64,000 nt of DNA from Polyangiaceae bacterium (GCA_041389725.1 JAWKRG010000002.1:1674001-1738000); one strand, 5' to 3'. Positions 44,370-54,123 are shown, numbered from the stretch's first letter. Translations and numbers: made by a program. The notes: generated by a model from the sequence alone, not told the origin.

Positions 44370-45062
44370 ATGCACCGGCGCTTCTTGCTTCTGCTGGCCC
44401 TGTGCGCCGTCACACTAGGCTGCTCCACCCCAAGCGTGCGCTTGAGCGAGGGACCGCGCGAGTATGCTCCAACGGACTACGAACTCGTGCTGGAGCGCTG
44501 GACCCGCAGCGCGGACTTGATCGTGCCAAGCGATCTCGACAATGTCCTTGGCGTCACTGCCACCTACGAGTCTTGGGACTTCCGCTGGGCCTACGTCGTG
44601 CGCTACGCCGAGGACTATCGCTTGACCGTAGACCAGCGCCGAGCGCTGCTGGAGCGATCCTTGGCCGAGAGCCGCGAGAGTCACGAGTTCTACGTGGCGC
44701 TCTACGCGCAGCGCCACAAGTGGAACGACTTGACCGCCGAAAACCCCGCGTGGATCGTGCGACTGATCGACGACCAAGGCAGTGAGACGGCCCCACGCGA
44801 AATCGAGCCGATCAAGCGCCCAGGAGCCATCGAACGTACCTATTTCCCCTACACGTCGCCCTGGCGTAGCGCGTATCGCATCAGCTTTCCGAAAGTGCGC
44901 GCCGACGGTCGGCCCACCCTCAGCCCACGTGCAGAATGGTTCGGCTTGCGCTTTGCCGGAGCCCAAGGCCACCAGGCCTTGGTCTGGAATCTGACCAAGG
45001 GCTCGGTCGCTCAGGCAGCCGCGCTCAGCCCGCGAGCATCTCGAGCAGTGGCGGGACGCTGA
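44370..45062 (+). CDS. Lipoprotein of unknown function
   Basis: The protein has 230 residues. The signal MHRRFLLLLALCAVTLGCS has its lipid Cys at about 18. The mature part has mixed alpha/beta sequence with an Arg/Tyr-rich stretch (FRWAYVVRYAEDYRLTVDQ) and no recognised domain; the family is not known to me. Its 3' end overlaps the convergent cyclic-nucleotide-domain gene by 38 nt, so transcripts are antisense there. It follows lpxC after 142 bp, where no promoter was clear. Confidence 0.6.
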   Translation: MHRRFLLLLALCAVTLGCSTPSVRLSEGPREYAPTDYELVLERWTRSADLIVPSDLDNVLGVTATYESWDFRWAYVVRYAEDYRLTVDQRRALLERSLAESRESHEFYVALYAQRHKWNDLTAENPAWIVRLIDDQGSETAPREIEPIKRPGAIERTYFPYTSPWRSAYRISFPKVRADGRPTLSPRAEWFGLRFAGAQGHQALVWNLTKGSVAQAAALSPRASRAVAGR

Positions 45063-46752
45063 CCATCAGCTCGTGAGCGGCATGGCGTTCGGCGAAGAGC
45101 AGTAGCGCACCGCCCTGTCCAGCGCGAGCCGTTGCTGGCGCTGAGCCCGCACTCATCACCGCCGATGCGAACAGGAAGTCTCCCGCTGCAAGCTCTTCCG
45201 TCACGCTGCTGCCGTCCGGGCTGACCAGTTCCACGCTGCCGACGCCGATGATGTAGAGCCCCGGCACGTTGGCGCCAGCTTCCACGAAGACCTCACCCGG
45301 AAGCAGGCGTCGCACTTCACAGCGCTTCGTCACTTCCGCGCGCAACCCATCGTCCAAGCGATCCCCGAGCGGTCCCATGGTCGCTCCAGCGAGCGCCTGG
45401 AAGCGATCCGCAACGGTGCGCAACTCGTCAGCAACCCAGGGGCAGTCTTCGGTCGCATCCGTCAGCGCCTCGGCGTCCCACACCGCAACGCGCGTGTCGC
45501 TCTCACCCGCGACGACTCGCAGCTGCACTCGTTCATCGAGGGAACCGGCAGTAAACACCACGTCACCTCGTGTCGCGTGGGCGCACGCAGCGTCCGCGAT
45601 CGCCGGCATGATGCTCACCCAGCCGTCGAGGACGAGCGCCACGGCGAACTGATTGACCTCTTCGTCGAGGTCGAGCACCTCCACCCGCGCCTTGGCGGCC
45701 ATCGCTGCTTGCGCCTCGGGCGGCAAGTCCTCCAACCCTGCAACTTCGGCCAAGTTCACGCCCTCCAGCAGGGCGCTGGGCTCGTCTTGGAGCTCCGTAG
45801 CCGCGGGTTCCGTGGCGGTGGGCGCAGCCGTGGGTTCCGTGGCGGCGGGTTCGGATGCGACCGATTCGGAATCGGGTGCGACGGATTCCGCCGCGATGGA
45901 CTCTGGTGCGACGGATTCGGGTGGCGGCATGACAGCCGTGCGCTCGGGCTCGGAGTCCTGCAGCAGATCGCTCTCGTTTGCGACCGCGGTGGGCGCTTCC
46001 GAGTCGAAGATCGGCTGCGCCGCGTCCGTCTCGGTCGGCCGTCCGGGGTCCATCGCGTCCGCGGACGATGCGCTCGGGGGCAGCAGCGAGGATGGGAAGC
46101 GTGAGATCTCCGTGGGCGCCTCCACGTGATCGTCGGGTGGCAGGGGCGGCTCGACGATGAGCTCGGACTCGCTCACCATTGCGGCACTGCGCGGGTCGAG
46201 CTCGAGCTCCGAAGACGCTACCGGCAGCGCCGCGCTGAGCGCCTCCGAGGGCACCCCATAGGCGGAAGCGATTGGCAACGCGGAATCGCTGGGATCTTGC
46301 ATCAACGTGGTGACGGACTCCGCGGGTCCGCGCGGAGGCGGAGCGTCCCAGGGGGCTTGGGCCGTCGGTTGTGCAAAGGGGTTGTTCTGGGGCAGCAGCG
46401 GTTGCTCGAAGGGGTTCTGATCCTCGGAGATCGTCTGATCGTCGATCTCGACGTCGATGCTCTCGCGCCCGGTCGGTCCGCCGAGCAGATCGTCGACATC
46501 GGAATGGGTGGGCGCGTGGATGATGGGGCCGCCGGCATGCGCCAACATCTGCTCGGTCAGATTGGCGGCGACACCGTTCAGCTCCGTTGCTCGCTCGGCG
46601 CGCCCACAGGCGATGGCCGCATCAACCGCGCGGCGCAACCAAACGATGGCATCCGCAACGGCCCCACGCTTCCACTGCACCTGCGCGGTCTGCAAAGCCC
46701 AAGCCACGTCGTCGTCGTCGGAGTCGAGCGGCGCCGGAATGCCATATCCCAT
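45025..46752 (-). CDS. Cyclic-nucleotide-binding-domain protein with acidic Pro/Ala/Glu linker
   Basis: The protein has 575 residues. Residues about 10-80 are a helical TPR-like segment. The middle (about 90-340) is disordered and rich in Pro, Ala, Glu and Ser with imperfect repeats of PESVAP-like units. The C-terminus holds two cNMP-type beta-barrels: a degenerate one (about 350-450) and a better one (about 465-570) with LLPGEVFVEAGANVPGLYIIGVGSV and ELAAGDFLF. The Arg that binds the cyclic phosphate is not obvious, so ligand binding is uncertain. A GGDDxxGG pattern was not seen. It shares the strand of ftsK, 69 nt downstream of it. Confidence 0.75.
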   Translation of the reverse strand: MGYGIPAPLDSDDDDVAWALQTAQVQWKRGAVADAIVWLRRAVDAAIACGRAERATELNGVAANLTEQMLAHAGGPIIHAPTHSDVDDLLGGPTGRESIDVEIDDQTISEDQNPFEQPLLPQNNPFAQPTAQAPWDAPPPRGPAESVTTLMQDPSDSALPIASAYGVPSEALSAALPVASSELELDPRSAAMVSESELIVEPPLPPDDHVEAPTEISRFPSSLLPPSASSADAMDPGRPTETDAAQPIFDSEAPTAVANESDLLQDSEPERTAVMPPPESVAPESIAAESVAPDSESVASEPAATEPTAAPTATEPAATELQDEPSALLEGVNLAEVAGLEDLPPEAQAAMAAKARVEVLDLDEEVNQFAVALVLDGWVSIMPAIADAACAHATRGDVVFTAGSLDERVQLRVVAGESDTRVAVWDAEALTDATEDCPWVADELRTVADRFQALAGATMGPLGDRLDDGLRAEVTKRCEVRRLLPGEVFVEAGANVPGLYIIGVGSVELVSPDGSSVTEELAAGDFLFASAVMSAGSAPATARAGQGGALLLFAERHAAHELMVSVPPLLEMLAG

Positions 46753-46821
46753 CAGTCAACCCTCATCATAGCGCGAGCGCCCCGGCACGGGCTGAAATCG
46801 GACTTGCGCAAAGTGCTCGTG

Positions 46822-49464
46822 TCACACGCAGGGCGGCGGCAGCAGGATTTCCCGATCTTTGGCCCCATTGGGCGGCCCGACCATGCCGCGCTTCTCCATC
46901 ATCTCGACGATCTTCGCGGCACGGTTGTAGCCGATGGTCATTTTCCGCTGCAACCACGAAGTCGAGCAGCGCTGCGTCTCGGCCACGATCGCCACCGCCT
47001 CGTCGAAGCGCGCGTCCACGGGTTCGTCGTCGTCGTCAGCGGAGCCTTCGCTCCCCGTGTCGGCGAGAATGGCCTCGTGGTACTGCGGCACGCCCTGGCG
47101 GCGCAGGTGGTCGGTCAACGCCGTCACTTCTTCCTCGCTGACAAAGGGACACTGCACCCGGCGAGTGTCCGTCGTGCCGTTCATCTTGACGAGCATGTCA
47201 CCACGGCCGAGCAGCAACTCCGCCCCCTGGTCGTCTAGAATGGTGCGGGAATCGACCTTCTGCGCCACGCGGAAGGCAATCCGCGAGGGGAAGTTCGCCT
47301 TGATCATGCCGGTGATCACGTCGACGCTGGGGCGCTGGGTGGCAAGGACGACGTGCATGCCGGCAGCGCGGGCCTTCTGGGCCAGACGCGCGACGGACGC
47401 CTCCACCTCTTTCCCTTGCTGCATCATCAGGTCGGCGAATTCGTCCACGACGATCACGATGTAGGGCAGCTTGCCGGGTAGAAGCACGCCGTCGTCACCG
47501 GCCTTGGAGCGCGGCAGACTCACCACGGCGCCTTCGGGAGAGAGAGCCTCGACTTCCTTCTGCGGCGGCGCGGGCGCATCGCCCGCGTGCACGCGCCTCA
47601 CCCAGGCGTTGTAGGTGGTGATGTTCTTCGTCCCGGCGTTGGCGAAGAGTTGGTAGCGACGCTCCATCTCGTCCACGGCCCAGCGCAGCGCCGTTGCCGC
47701 CTGCTTCATGTCGGTCACCACGGGCAGCAGCATGTGCGGAATGCCGTCGAAGGGAGCCAGCTCGACGACCTTCGGATCGATCATCAGCAACCGCAGTTCC
47801 TCGGGAGGGCGACAGAAGAGCAGACTGGAGAGCATCACGTTGAGTCCGACGCTCTTGCCGGCACCCGTCGCACCCGCCACGATGACGTGCGGCATGCTGG
47901 CCAGGTCCGCATAGAACGGCGCGCCCACGATGTCGCGCCCCAGGACGACGGGCAGCGGTGCTTTCTCGCTGAGCTTGGCGAAGCGCTTGTCCTCGACCAG
48001 CTCGCGCAGATTCACCGGCATACGCTCGTCGTTGGGCAACTCGAACCCGATGCGGCTCTTGCCGGGGATGGGCGCGATGATGCGAACGGTGCGGCTCAAG
48101 CCCAGCGCCAGGTCGTCACTGAGGTTCGCCACCTTGCTGACCTTGGTGCCCGCTTCCGGTGCGAACTCGAAGGTGGTCACGGTAGGACCTGGATGGATCT
48201 CCTCGACGCGACCATGCACACCGTAGTCCGCCAGCGTCTTCTCCAGTCGCGTCGCCTGCATCAACAGCGCGTCGCGATCCACGTTGCTCTCGGCTGCGGA
48301 CGCCGGTTCGAGCAGATCCGGGGACGGCAAGGCGAACTCCGCCACGCGCGGCTTCTTCTTCGTCGCTTCGCGCTCCACCGTGCGCGCTGGTGCGGTGTCC
48401 ACGATCGTCGGACCCGCCGCCTTCTTGCGCCCCGCTTTGGGCTTCTCCGCTGCGACGGGAGGCACCACGGCAGAGACGGGCTCTGCGTCGGGCGAAGGCT
48501 CTTCCGCAGTGAGCAGCACTTCCAACTCCTGCGACGGCGTCGTCGAGGCTGCCGCCACGGGTGAAGTCTCGGCGACGGGCGGCGGCACGGGGCTCGGTGC
48601 CGCACTGAACAGCGCGGCATCCAAGCCGTCGGAGTCCATTCCCGAGCTGGACAGTGCTCTGGACACGGCGAGGGGTGGCGTGCCGGTGGACTCCAAGGGA
48701 AGCCAGTCGCCATCGTCGTCTGACAGCTGGGCGATGATCGCCTCGTCGCTAGGACGCGTTTCGATGTGGGGTGCTCGTGACAGCACTTCGGCGGCTCGCT
48801 GTTCCTTGCGTAGGGTTCGCGCTTCCATCCAGGCATGGCCCGCACGCTTGGACGCGTCGCTGGCGTGGGATCCGACACGCACTCCGAGCTGCATGCAGCG
48901 CTGACACAGCGCAATGAAAGAGAAGCTGGCCCGCCCGATCAGAATCAATCCGACCACGGTGCCTCCCACCAGGAACGACCCCACGGTGCTGAACAGGCCC
49001 CGCATCAGCTCGCCGAAGAGCAGACCTACGTTGCCCCCCGCGGGCAGCCCGCCAAAGGCATGCGCGGAGGACAACGCGATGTGCACTAGTGACGCCAGGA
49101 TGATCCCCACCACCAAGTCGCCAGCCACGCGGTAGCCCACGCTGCCGATGGATCGACCGCGGAACAGCGGTGCCCCCACCAAGCACAGCTCCAGCGGCGC
49201 GAGCCACGCCACCCAACCGAACCCCTGCGCCAGGAAGCCTGCGATGACCGCCCCGACCACGCCAACCCAGTCGCTACCCTGAACGGACGGGTCGTTGATG
49301 TCGCGCTTCAAACTGGCAAGCGCGAGACACAAGAATGCCGACACTGCGAAGAGCAGCAAGGCCATGGCCTCGCGACCGCGGCGCTGGGACGTCGCTTCGG
49401 GTCGAGACTCCACGGCAGTCTCCGGCCCATCGGCGGTCCTGGGTGCGAAGGGACGGGTGCCCAT
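46822..49464 (-). CDS. ftsK: FtsK/SpoIIIE-type DNA translocase
   Basis: The protein has 880 residues; the ATG is preceded by TAGGAG. Four or five N-terminal membrane helices (about 33-190) are followed by an Ala/Pro/Glu-rich linker (about 190-390), the alpha/beta domain (RLEKTLADYGVHGRVEEIHPGPTV, an FtsK-specific start), the RecA-like motor with Walker A GATGAGKS (about 530) and Walker B IVIVVDEFADLMM, and a C-terminal gamma winged helix (about 805-870) that reads KOPS-like sites. It pumps DNA at the septum and activates XerCD at dif. Confidence 0.95.
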   Translation of the reverse strand: MGTRPFAPRTADGPETAVESRPEATSQRRGREAMALLLFAVSAFLCLALASLKRDINDPSVQGSDWVGVVGAVIAGFLAQGFGWVAWLAPLELCLVGAPLFRGRSIGSVGYRVAGDLVVGIILASLVHIALSSAHAFGGLPAGGNVGLLFGELMRGLFSTVGSFLVGGTVVGLILIGRASFSFIALCQRCMQLGVRVGSHASDASKRAGHAWMEARTLRKEQRAAEVLSRAPHIETRPSDEAIIAQLSDDDGDWLPLESTGTPPLAVSRALSSSGMDSDGLDAALFSAAPSPVPPPVAETSPVAAASTTPSQELEVLLTAEEPSPDAEPVSAVVPPVAAEKPKAGRKKAAGPTIVDTAPARTVEREATKKKPRVAEFALPSPDLLEPASAAESNVDRDALLMQATRLEKTLADYGVHGRVEEIHPGPTVTTFEFAPEAGTKVSKVANLSDDLALGLSRTVRIIAPIPGKSRIGFELPNDERMPVNLRELVEDKRFAKLSEKAPLPVVLGRDIVGAPFYADLASMPHVIVAGATGAGKSVGLNVMLSSLLFCRPPEELRLLMIDPKVVELAPFDGIPHMLLPVVTDMKQAATALRWAVDEMERRYQLFANAGTKNITTYNAWVRRVHAGDAPAPPQKEVEALSPEGAVVSLPRSKAGDDGVLLPGKLPYIVIVVDEFADLMMQQGKEVEASVARLAQKARAAGMHVVLATQRPSVDVITGMIKANFPSRIAFRVAQKVDSRTILDDQGAELLLGRGDMLVKMNGTTDTRRVQCPFVSEEEVTALTDHLRRQGVPQYHEAILADTGSEGSADDDDEPVDARFDEAVAIVAETQRCSTSWLQRKMTIGYNRAAKIVEMMEKRGMVGPPNGAKDREILLPPPCV

Positions 49465-49628
49465 CTCCTACTTTTGACTACATCAAAGTCGGCCCCCGTC
49501 CAAGAAAGCCGCAGGCCGACCGGCCCAATGGCCGGACGCAATGATTCTCGGCCTGTCCTGCGCTTGAGCCCAAGCGAGTCTGGGGATTAGACTGCCCCCT
49601 CACCTGAGGGAAAAGCGAATACACACCC

Positions 49629-51251
49629 ATGAAACATACGCTGGGGTCGAAGGAAACGTGGCGGCGCATGCTCGGTGCGGCGGCGGTGGGCGCAACGCTT
49701 TCCACGGCGGCCGCATTGCCCGGCTGCCGCACGTCCTCCGATGACATCGAGCGCTGGACCAATACGGCGCAAGGACCACGCAAACTCGTCGCGGTCATCT
49801 CGCACGACAAGTACCCACACGAGATGCGTGTCGAAGCCGCGATGGCATTGGTGCGCATGAAGCCACGCAATGGACGCGCCATCGGACTTCTTGGCCAGGA
49901 CGACCAAATTGGATTGCTGGCCGCGCTCGAGGCTCTCGCGCCCGCGGAGCGCGAAAAGATCATCACCGACATGGTGCCCAAGCTGGAAGAGGCGATGAAA
50001 GCCGAGCCGCCCAAGGCTCAGGCAGGTCAACCCACGCCTCCGGACCCGTCGTTTCCGTTCAAGGACGCAGCCTTCGCGCTCCTGACTCACGCGGAAGGCT
50101 CGCTGTTCCAGTCCGAAGAGCTTCGCACACGGCTTCGTGCCGCACTCACCGCATGGTGCAACGTCAACTTCGCCGAACGCTTGGACGACTCGTCGCAGCT
50201 CTACGGCATGGACCAAGTGCTGCGAGAGCTCGGGGCCCAAGGGGTGGCGGGCTTGGCAGATCAAATCGAGCCGAACGCCAAAAAGATCGAGAAGATGGCG
50301 GATCTGGTCGCGGAACTCGGCAACGACGCTGCAAAGCTCAATGCCAGCAAGCGCTTGGTCGCGGTGGCGCAAGAGATCGACTCGGACAAGTGGATCCAGC
50401 AGAAATCGCCCCTGGTGGATGCCGCCAACAAGGCCTCGAAGCTCAACCCCTCGGCGGACCAGTTCAAGGCTCAGCTCGACCAATACCAAGAGGAAGAGCT
50501 GCTGCGCATCTTCTCCTCGATGAAGAAGGTGGGCGGCGCACCCATCGTCGAATACCTGCTGAGCTACGGCAAAGACAGCAAGAAGCCCGAGAAGCGGCGC
50601 GCGTCTGCGCTGGCGAACCTCGAGGGCAACATCGACAAGAACAATCAGGCGCAGATAACGGACATCTTGCAGCTGGCAAGTGGCAAGGACACGCCGGACA
50701 CGTTGCGCGATGTGGCGCTGCGACGCGTGGGTGAGCTGCCGCGAAAGCAAGTTGCCTCGCAACTCTTTGGTCTGTTCAACAACGACAACTGGAAGATCCG
50801 CTGGGTTGCCGCAGAGCTGGTGCTGAAGATGGGAGATACCAGCAACGTGGACGAGTTCATGCGCAAGATCGCCGGCGCTCGCGGGATGGCCATTACCGAG
50901 CCCCTGCGCTACGGCGCCATCATCGGCGAGCTGAAGGGCACGAAGAAGCCCGCCGACATCGTCGATACCTACATGCGCGGTGGGTGGTCCGTGGAGGCGC
51001 GGATGAGCGCCCTCGGCTACTACTACGAACACGGGACCAAGGAGCAGCTCTCCAAGGTCACCCCCTACCAGAACGATCGCACCCGCGCCCCGCGCTGCCT
51101 GGACGACGCCAGTGATTGCGAGTGGAAGTGCGCCGTGGGCGAAGGCGCCAGCCAGGAGCTCAAGGACGTGACCACCTTGGGCGAATTCGTGAGCTACTGT
51201 GTGAAGCCGGCCATGGAGAAGCGGTCGGCAGACAAGACAACCAAGAAGTGA
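49629..51251 (+). CDS. HEAT-like repeat lipoprotein
   Basis: The protein has 540 residues. The N-terminus has a twin-Arg-free signal ending AALPGCRTS, with Cys at about 33, so it is probably a lipoprotein. Helical repeats of about 35-40 residues run through it (KYPHEMRVEAAMALVRMKP, LVAELGNDAAKLNASKRLV, NWKIRWVAAELVLKMGDTS, TLRDVALRRVGELPRKQVA), typical of HEAT/ARM scaffolds. A conserved C-terminal Cys group is present (RCLDDASDCEWKC). The function is unknown, but it starts a forward run with an FHA fusion. It diverges from ftsK across a 164-bp promoter region. Confidence 0.68.
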   Translation: MKHTLGSKETWRRMLGAAAVGATLSTAAALPGCRTSSDDIERWTNTAQGPRKLVAVISHDKYPHEMRVEAAMALVRMKPRNGRAIGLLGQDDQIGLLAALEALAPAEREKIITDMVPKLEEAMKAEPPKAQAGQPTPPDPSFPFKDAAFALLTHAEGSLFQSEELRTRLRAALTAWCNVNFAERLDDSSQLYGMDQVLRELGAQGVAGLADQIEPNAKKIEKMADLVAELGNDAAKLNASKRLVAVAQEIDSDKWIQQKSPLVDAANKASKLNPSADQFKAQLDQYQEEELLRIFSSMKKVGGAPIVEYLLSYGKDSKKPEKRRASALANLEGNIDKNNQAQITDILQLASGKDTPDTLRDVALRRVGELPRKQVASQLFGLFNNDNWKIRWVAAELVLKMGDTSNVDEFMRKIAGARGMAITEPLRYGAIIGELKGTKKPADIVDTYMRGGWSVEARMSALGYYYEHGTKEQLSKVTPYQNDRTRAPRCLDDASDCEWKCAVGEGASQELKDVTTLGEFVSYCVKPAMEKRSADKTTKK

Positions 51252-51275
51252 CGAGCCTCCTACCGAGCTGAGCGG

Positions 51276-52166
51276 ATGACCGACCCGAATCTGAAAGTTC
51301 CCAGAAACTTCAAGTGCCGCGAGTCGCTGTGGGTGAAGTTCGAACAAATGGCGCGCGAGCTCGAGTGCTCGGTGGACTATCTGATCAACGACGCCATGAA
51401 GCAGTACGCGCGCCAACGCGGCTACAGCAGCACGGCGCATCCTGCTGCGGGTCCCCCGCCCATTCCGCCCGCGACTCACGGCGCTCCGCCCCCGCCACCT
51501 CCTCCACCTCCGCCAGCCGGAGGCGGACAGCGCTCGATGACGCCAGCGCCGCGCGGCCCGTCTGCCGCACCGCCGCCTCCCCCGCCCCCTCCTCCACCGC
51601 CGCCGCCGCCCCCCGCAGCGAGCCACCGCCCCAGCTTTCCGTCATCCCACGGTGCACCGCCGCCACCACCGCCGCCACAGCAGCACCAGTCTGCACCTTC
51701 TCCCAGCGGTCGTAGGCCTCCGCCACCGCCGGCGCCCCGCAGCGTTCCGCCGCCCCCGCCAGCGCAACACGCGTCGCATGGCCCAGGTGGAACCATGCAA
51801 ATGCCTCCTCGCGGCGGGCCACCACCGCCCATGCCCATGCCGCGCTCGGCGCCGCCTCCGCCGCCTCCGCAGCAGCACTACGGCTCGACGACACTCAACA
51901 TCTACTACGCCGGAGAGCGGTTCCCGATCACGAAGGATCGCTTCATCATCGGCCGCGGCAAGCAGTCCAGTGACCTGACGATCAAGGACCCGAACGTGTC
52001 GCGACAACACGCGATGATCGAGTTCTTGAACGGCCAGTACTACATCGTCGACATGGGCTCGACGAATGGCGTGGAGTACTCGGGCCAACGTATTCAGCGC
52101 AAGGTCATCAACGAAGGCGACCTGTTCCGCGTTTGCGACCACGAGCTCCGCTTCTCCTACCACTGA
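51276..52166 (+). CDS. RHH-like, polyproline, FHA fusion protein
   Basis: The protein has 296 residues and three parts. Residues about 8-55 resemble a ribbon-helix-helix (VPRNFKCRESLWVKF, then MARELECSVDYLINDAMKQYA), a fold used for DNA binding by CopG/Arc antitoxins. Residues about 60-200 are Pro-rich with runs of up to 15 prolines. Residues about 205-290 are an FHA domain with FIIGRGKQSSDLTI, NVSRQHAM and GSTNGVEY, all phosphothreonine-binding residues intact. The arrangement suggests DNA binding or dimerisation controlled by phosphorylation of kinase targets. It begins 24 nt after the HEAT-like gene. Runs of Pro codons will need elongation factor P. Confidence 0.82.
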   Translation: MTDPNLKVPRNFKCRESLWVKFEQMARELECSVDYLINDAMKQYARQRGYSSTAHPAAGPPPIPPATHGAPPPPPPPPPPAGGGQRSMTPAPRGPSAAPPPPPPPPPPPPPPPAASHRPSFPSSHGAPPPPPPPQQHQSAPSPSGRRPPPPPAPRSVPPPPPAQHASHGPGGTMQMPPRGGPPPPMPMPRSAPPPPPPQQHYGSTTLNIYYAGERFPITKDRFIIGRGKQSSDLTIKDPNVSRQHAMIEFLNGQYYIVDMGSTNGVEYSGQRIQRKVINEGDLFRVCDHELRFSYH

Positions 52167-52248
52167 GCTCGACGCCCGATCCGTCGGTTGACGGCGCCTG
52201 AAAACCGCATTTTTGCACGTGGTTCGTGGTGGGGCTACGCTGCGAATC

Positions 52249-53493
52249 GTGCGATCGCCGTTCGTCCTCGCGCTGCTCTTCGCGTCCGCCACGGCGACCG
52301 CGGGAACGCTGCCCTGGGTCGATCCCGACGATGTCCCGTTGCCCTCGGGCGTGCGCAGCGTCCAGATCGCCCGTCGAGACGAGCCGATGTGGCTGCGCCC
52401 GGCCCCAGGCATGCCCCGACGAGGTTCGGCGGCTGACGGCGCGCACTTACCCATCTACGGGGCGGTGCGAGGCCCCGGCTGTCGCGGTCGTTGGCTGAGC
52501 GTGGGGCCCCTTGCCTGGGTGTGTGAAGACGTCGTGCGACTCAGCATGAAGCCGGCGTTGCCCGCGGTGACGAATCCCGGCTCCACAACCGACGGTCTGC
52601 CCTTCCGCTATTTCTTCGCGGGTCGCAACGGCTCTCTGGGCTACGTGAGTCTACAGAACGCGGAGCAAGTAGCCCCCGACGCGGAACTGCAGCCCGGCTT
52701 CGCCATCGCCGTGGTGCAGATCGCGGAGCGCTACCGAGGCGATCCCTTTGGGCTCACGACCCATGACCTGTGGGTTCCGATGCGAGACCTATCTCCGGCC
52801 CGGCCCTTTGCGTTTCACGGGCAAGAGCTGAAGGGGAAGCTCGACGTGGGTTGGGTCTACCAGCACAGTGCCGACGTGTACGAGGAGCCGGGACGGAGGC
52901 GCGTGCACGGAGAAACCCACGCGGAGTTCGTCGCGCTACCCATTCTCGAAACCGTGGAGCGCGAGAAGCATCGCTGGTTTCGCATCGGCGAGAAGCGTTG
53001 GGTCAGCGACCGGCACGTGCGCGTACCGACGACTCAACCGATGCCAGGTGAAGTGGGGCCGCGTGAGCGGTGGATTGACGTCGACATCGACAATCAGGTG
53101 CTCGTCGCCTACGAGGGCGAGCGCCCAATCTTCGCCACCATCGTTTCCACGGGCAAGGGCACGGGCAAGAGCGTGTTCGCCACGCCAAAGGGCAATCACC
53201 GGATCTGGGTGAAGCTCGTGTCGAGCGACATGGACAACTTGGAAGACGAGGACGCGAGCCGCTACTACGCGATCCAAGACGTCCCCTGGGTCATGTACTT
53301 CAAGAAAGGCTACGGCCTGCACGGTACGTTCTGGCACCGCTCCTTCGGCCGCGTCCGCAGCCATGGTTGCGTCAACCTGACTCCTCTCGATGCCGAGCGT
53401 CTGTTTCGCTGGACGAGCCCAAGCGTGCCCTCGGGCTGGACTGCGGCGCTTCCGACGGCCTACGAGCCCGGGACTCTGATTCGAGTGCGCTGA
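52249..53493 (+). CDS. L,D-transpeptidase (YkuD domain) exported protein
   Basis: A GTG start at 52249 places the signal peptide at the N-terminus (RSPFVLALLFASATATAGT) and gives 414 residues. The first 270 residues are beta-rich and unrecognised, perhaps SH3-like wall-binding units. The YkuD domain (about 280-395) carries IDVDIDNQVLVAYEGERPIF, GLHGTFWHRSFG and the catalytic SHGCVNL (Cys about 380). These enzymes make 3-3 crosslinks in peptidoglycan or attach lipoproteins. The gene ends inside the tandem repeat that follows. Confidence 0.88.
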   Translation: MRSPFVLALLFASATATAGTLPWVDPDDVPLPSGVRSVQIARRDEPMWLRPAPGMPRRGSAADGAHLPIYGAVRGPGCRGRWLSVGPLAWVCEDVVRLSMKPALPAVTNPGSTTDGLPFRYFFAGRNGSLGYVSLQNAEQVAPDAELQPGFAIAVVQIAERYRGDPFGLTTHDLWVPMRDLSPARPFAFHGQELKGKLDVGWVYQHSADVYEEPGRRRVHGETHAEFVALPILETVEREKHRWFRIGEKRWVSDRHVRVPTTQPMPGEVGPRERWIDVDIDNQVLVAYEGERPIFATIVSTGKGTGKSVFATPKGNHRIWVKLVSSDMDNLEDEDASRYYAIQDVPWVMYFKKGYGLHGTFWHRSFGRVRSHGCVNLTPLDAERLFRWTSPSVPSGWTAALPTAYEPGTLIRVR

Positions 53494-53574
53494 AGCGCGA
53501 TGAGCCAGCGTGAAAGCGCGCCGGGCTAGCGCTGAAGCGCGGTGGGCCAGCGTGAAAGCGCGGCGGGCCAGCGC
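53491..53574. repeat. Tandem 42-bp repeat made of 21-bp half-units
   Basis: Two near-identical 42-bp units (53491-53532 and 53533-53574) begin with TGAAGCGCG at the L,D-transpeptidase stop codon. Each is itself two similar halves (TGAAGCGCG and TGAAAGCGCG, each followed by a GCCAGC-like core). This gives four quasi-repeats downstream of the gene. The function is unknown. Confidence 0.85.
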
Positions 53575-53658
53575 CGGGAACCGTGGTCGGTGCGGGTTTG
53601 GGCTCCGCGGCGGAGATCCCTTGGCATGACGGGCCGATGTGGCCAATCATCGGAGCCC

Positions 53659-54108
53659 ATGGACGTGCAGATCGGTCGAGACACGGTGTTGGCGCTCTGC
53701 GCCATCGCCTGGGCAGACGGCAAGATGGATCCCCAGGAGGCCGCCAGCATCCGCGAGGCGGCGCGACAGCTCGCCTTGTCCGCCGAGGACAAGAGCGCCG
53801 TGGAAGCCGCCCTCGCCTCCACCTACGACCTAGCGCAAGTCGAGACGGTTCGCATGAATCGCCTGACGCGCCTGTTCACCTACGCGTGCGGTGTTTGGAT
53901 CGCGATCGTGGACGGAGCGCTCAGTCCGGAGGAAGAGCGAGCACTGACCCTCCTGGGTGACCGCGTGGGGCTCAGCGAGGTCGCGCGGGCGCGGGCAAAG
54001 TCCGTCGTCGAGGCAGCGCGGGCAAGCAGCGGGGCGGACCAAAGCATCGACCTGCAGAAGCTCCGCGCGCGGCTGTCGGCAGGGCTGAGCCAAATCGGAA
54101 ACGACTGA
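53659..54108 (+). CDS. TerB-like helical protein
   Basis: The ATG at 53659 with GGAG upstream gives 149 residues. The helical pattern ALCAIAWADGKMDPQEAASI followed by a second unit IVDGALSPEEERALTLLGDRVGL is that of TerB/DUF533-like domains, in which an acidic D-G/x-D-x-E motif occurs twice. TerB proteins are linked to tellurite resistance and membrane stress. No ter operon is nearby. It precedes ubiB by 15 bp and may be co-transcribed. Confidence 0.75.
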   Translation: MDVQIGRDTVLALCAIAWADGKMDPQEAASIREAARQLALSAEDKSAVEAALASTYDLAQVETVRMNRLTRLFTYACGVWIAIVDGALSPEEERALTLLGDRVGLSEVARARAKSVVEAARASSGADQSIDLQKLRARLSAGLSQIGND

Positions 54109-54123
54109 GCGACCGTACCGACC

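Noticed and set aside
47587..48564. 325-residue forward frame inside ftsK
   Set aside because: His/Arg-rich antisense shadow of the FtsK motor.
51480..51880. Pro-codon run as a repeat array
   Set aside because: Explained by the polyproline linker of the FHA fusion; no exact unit.
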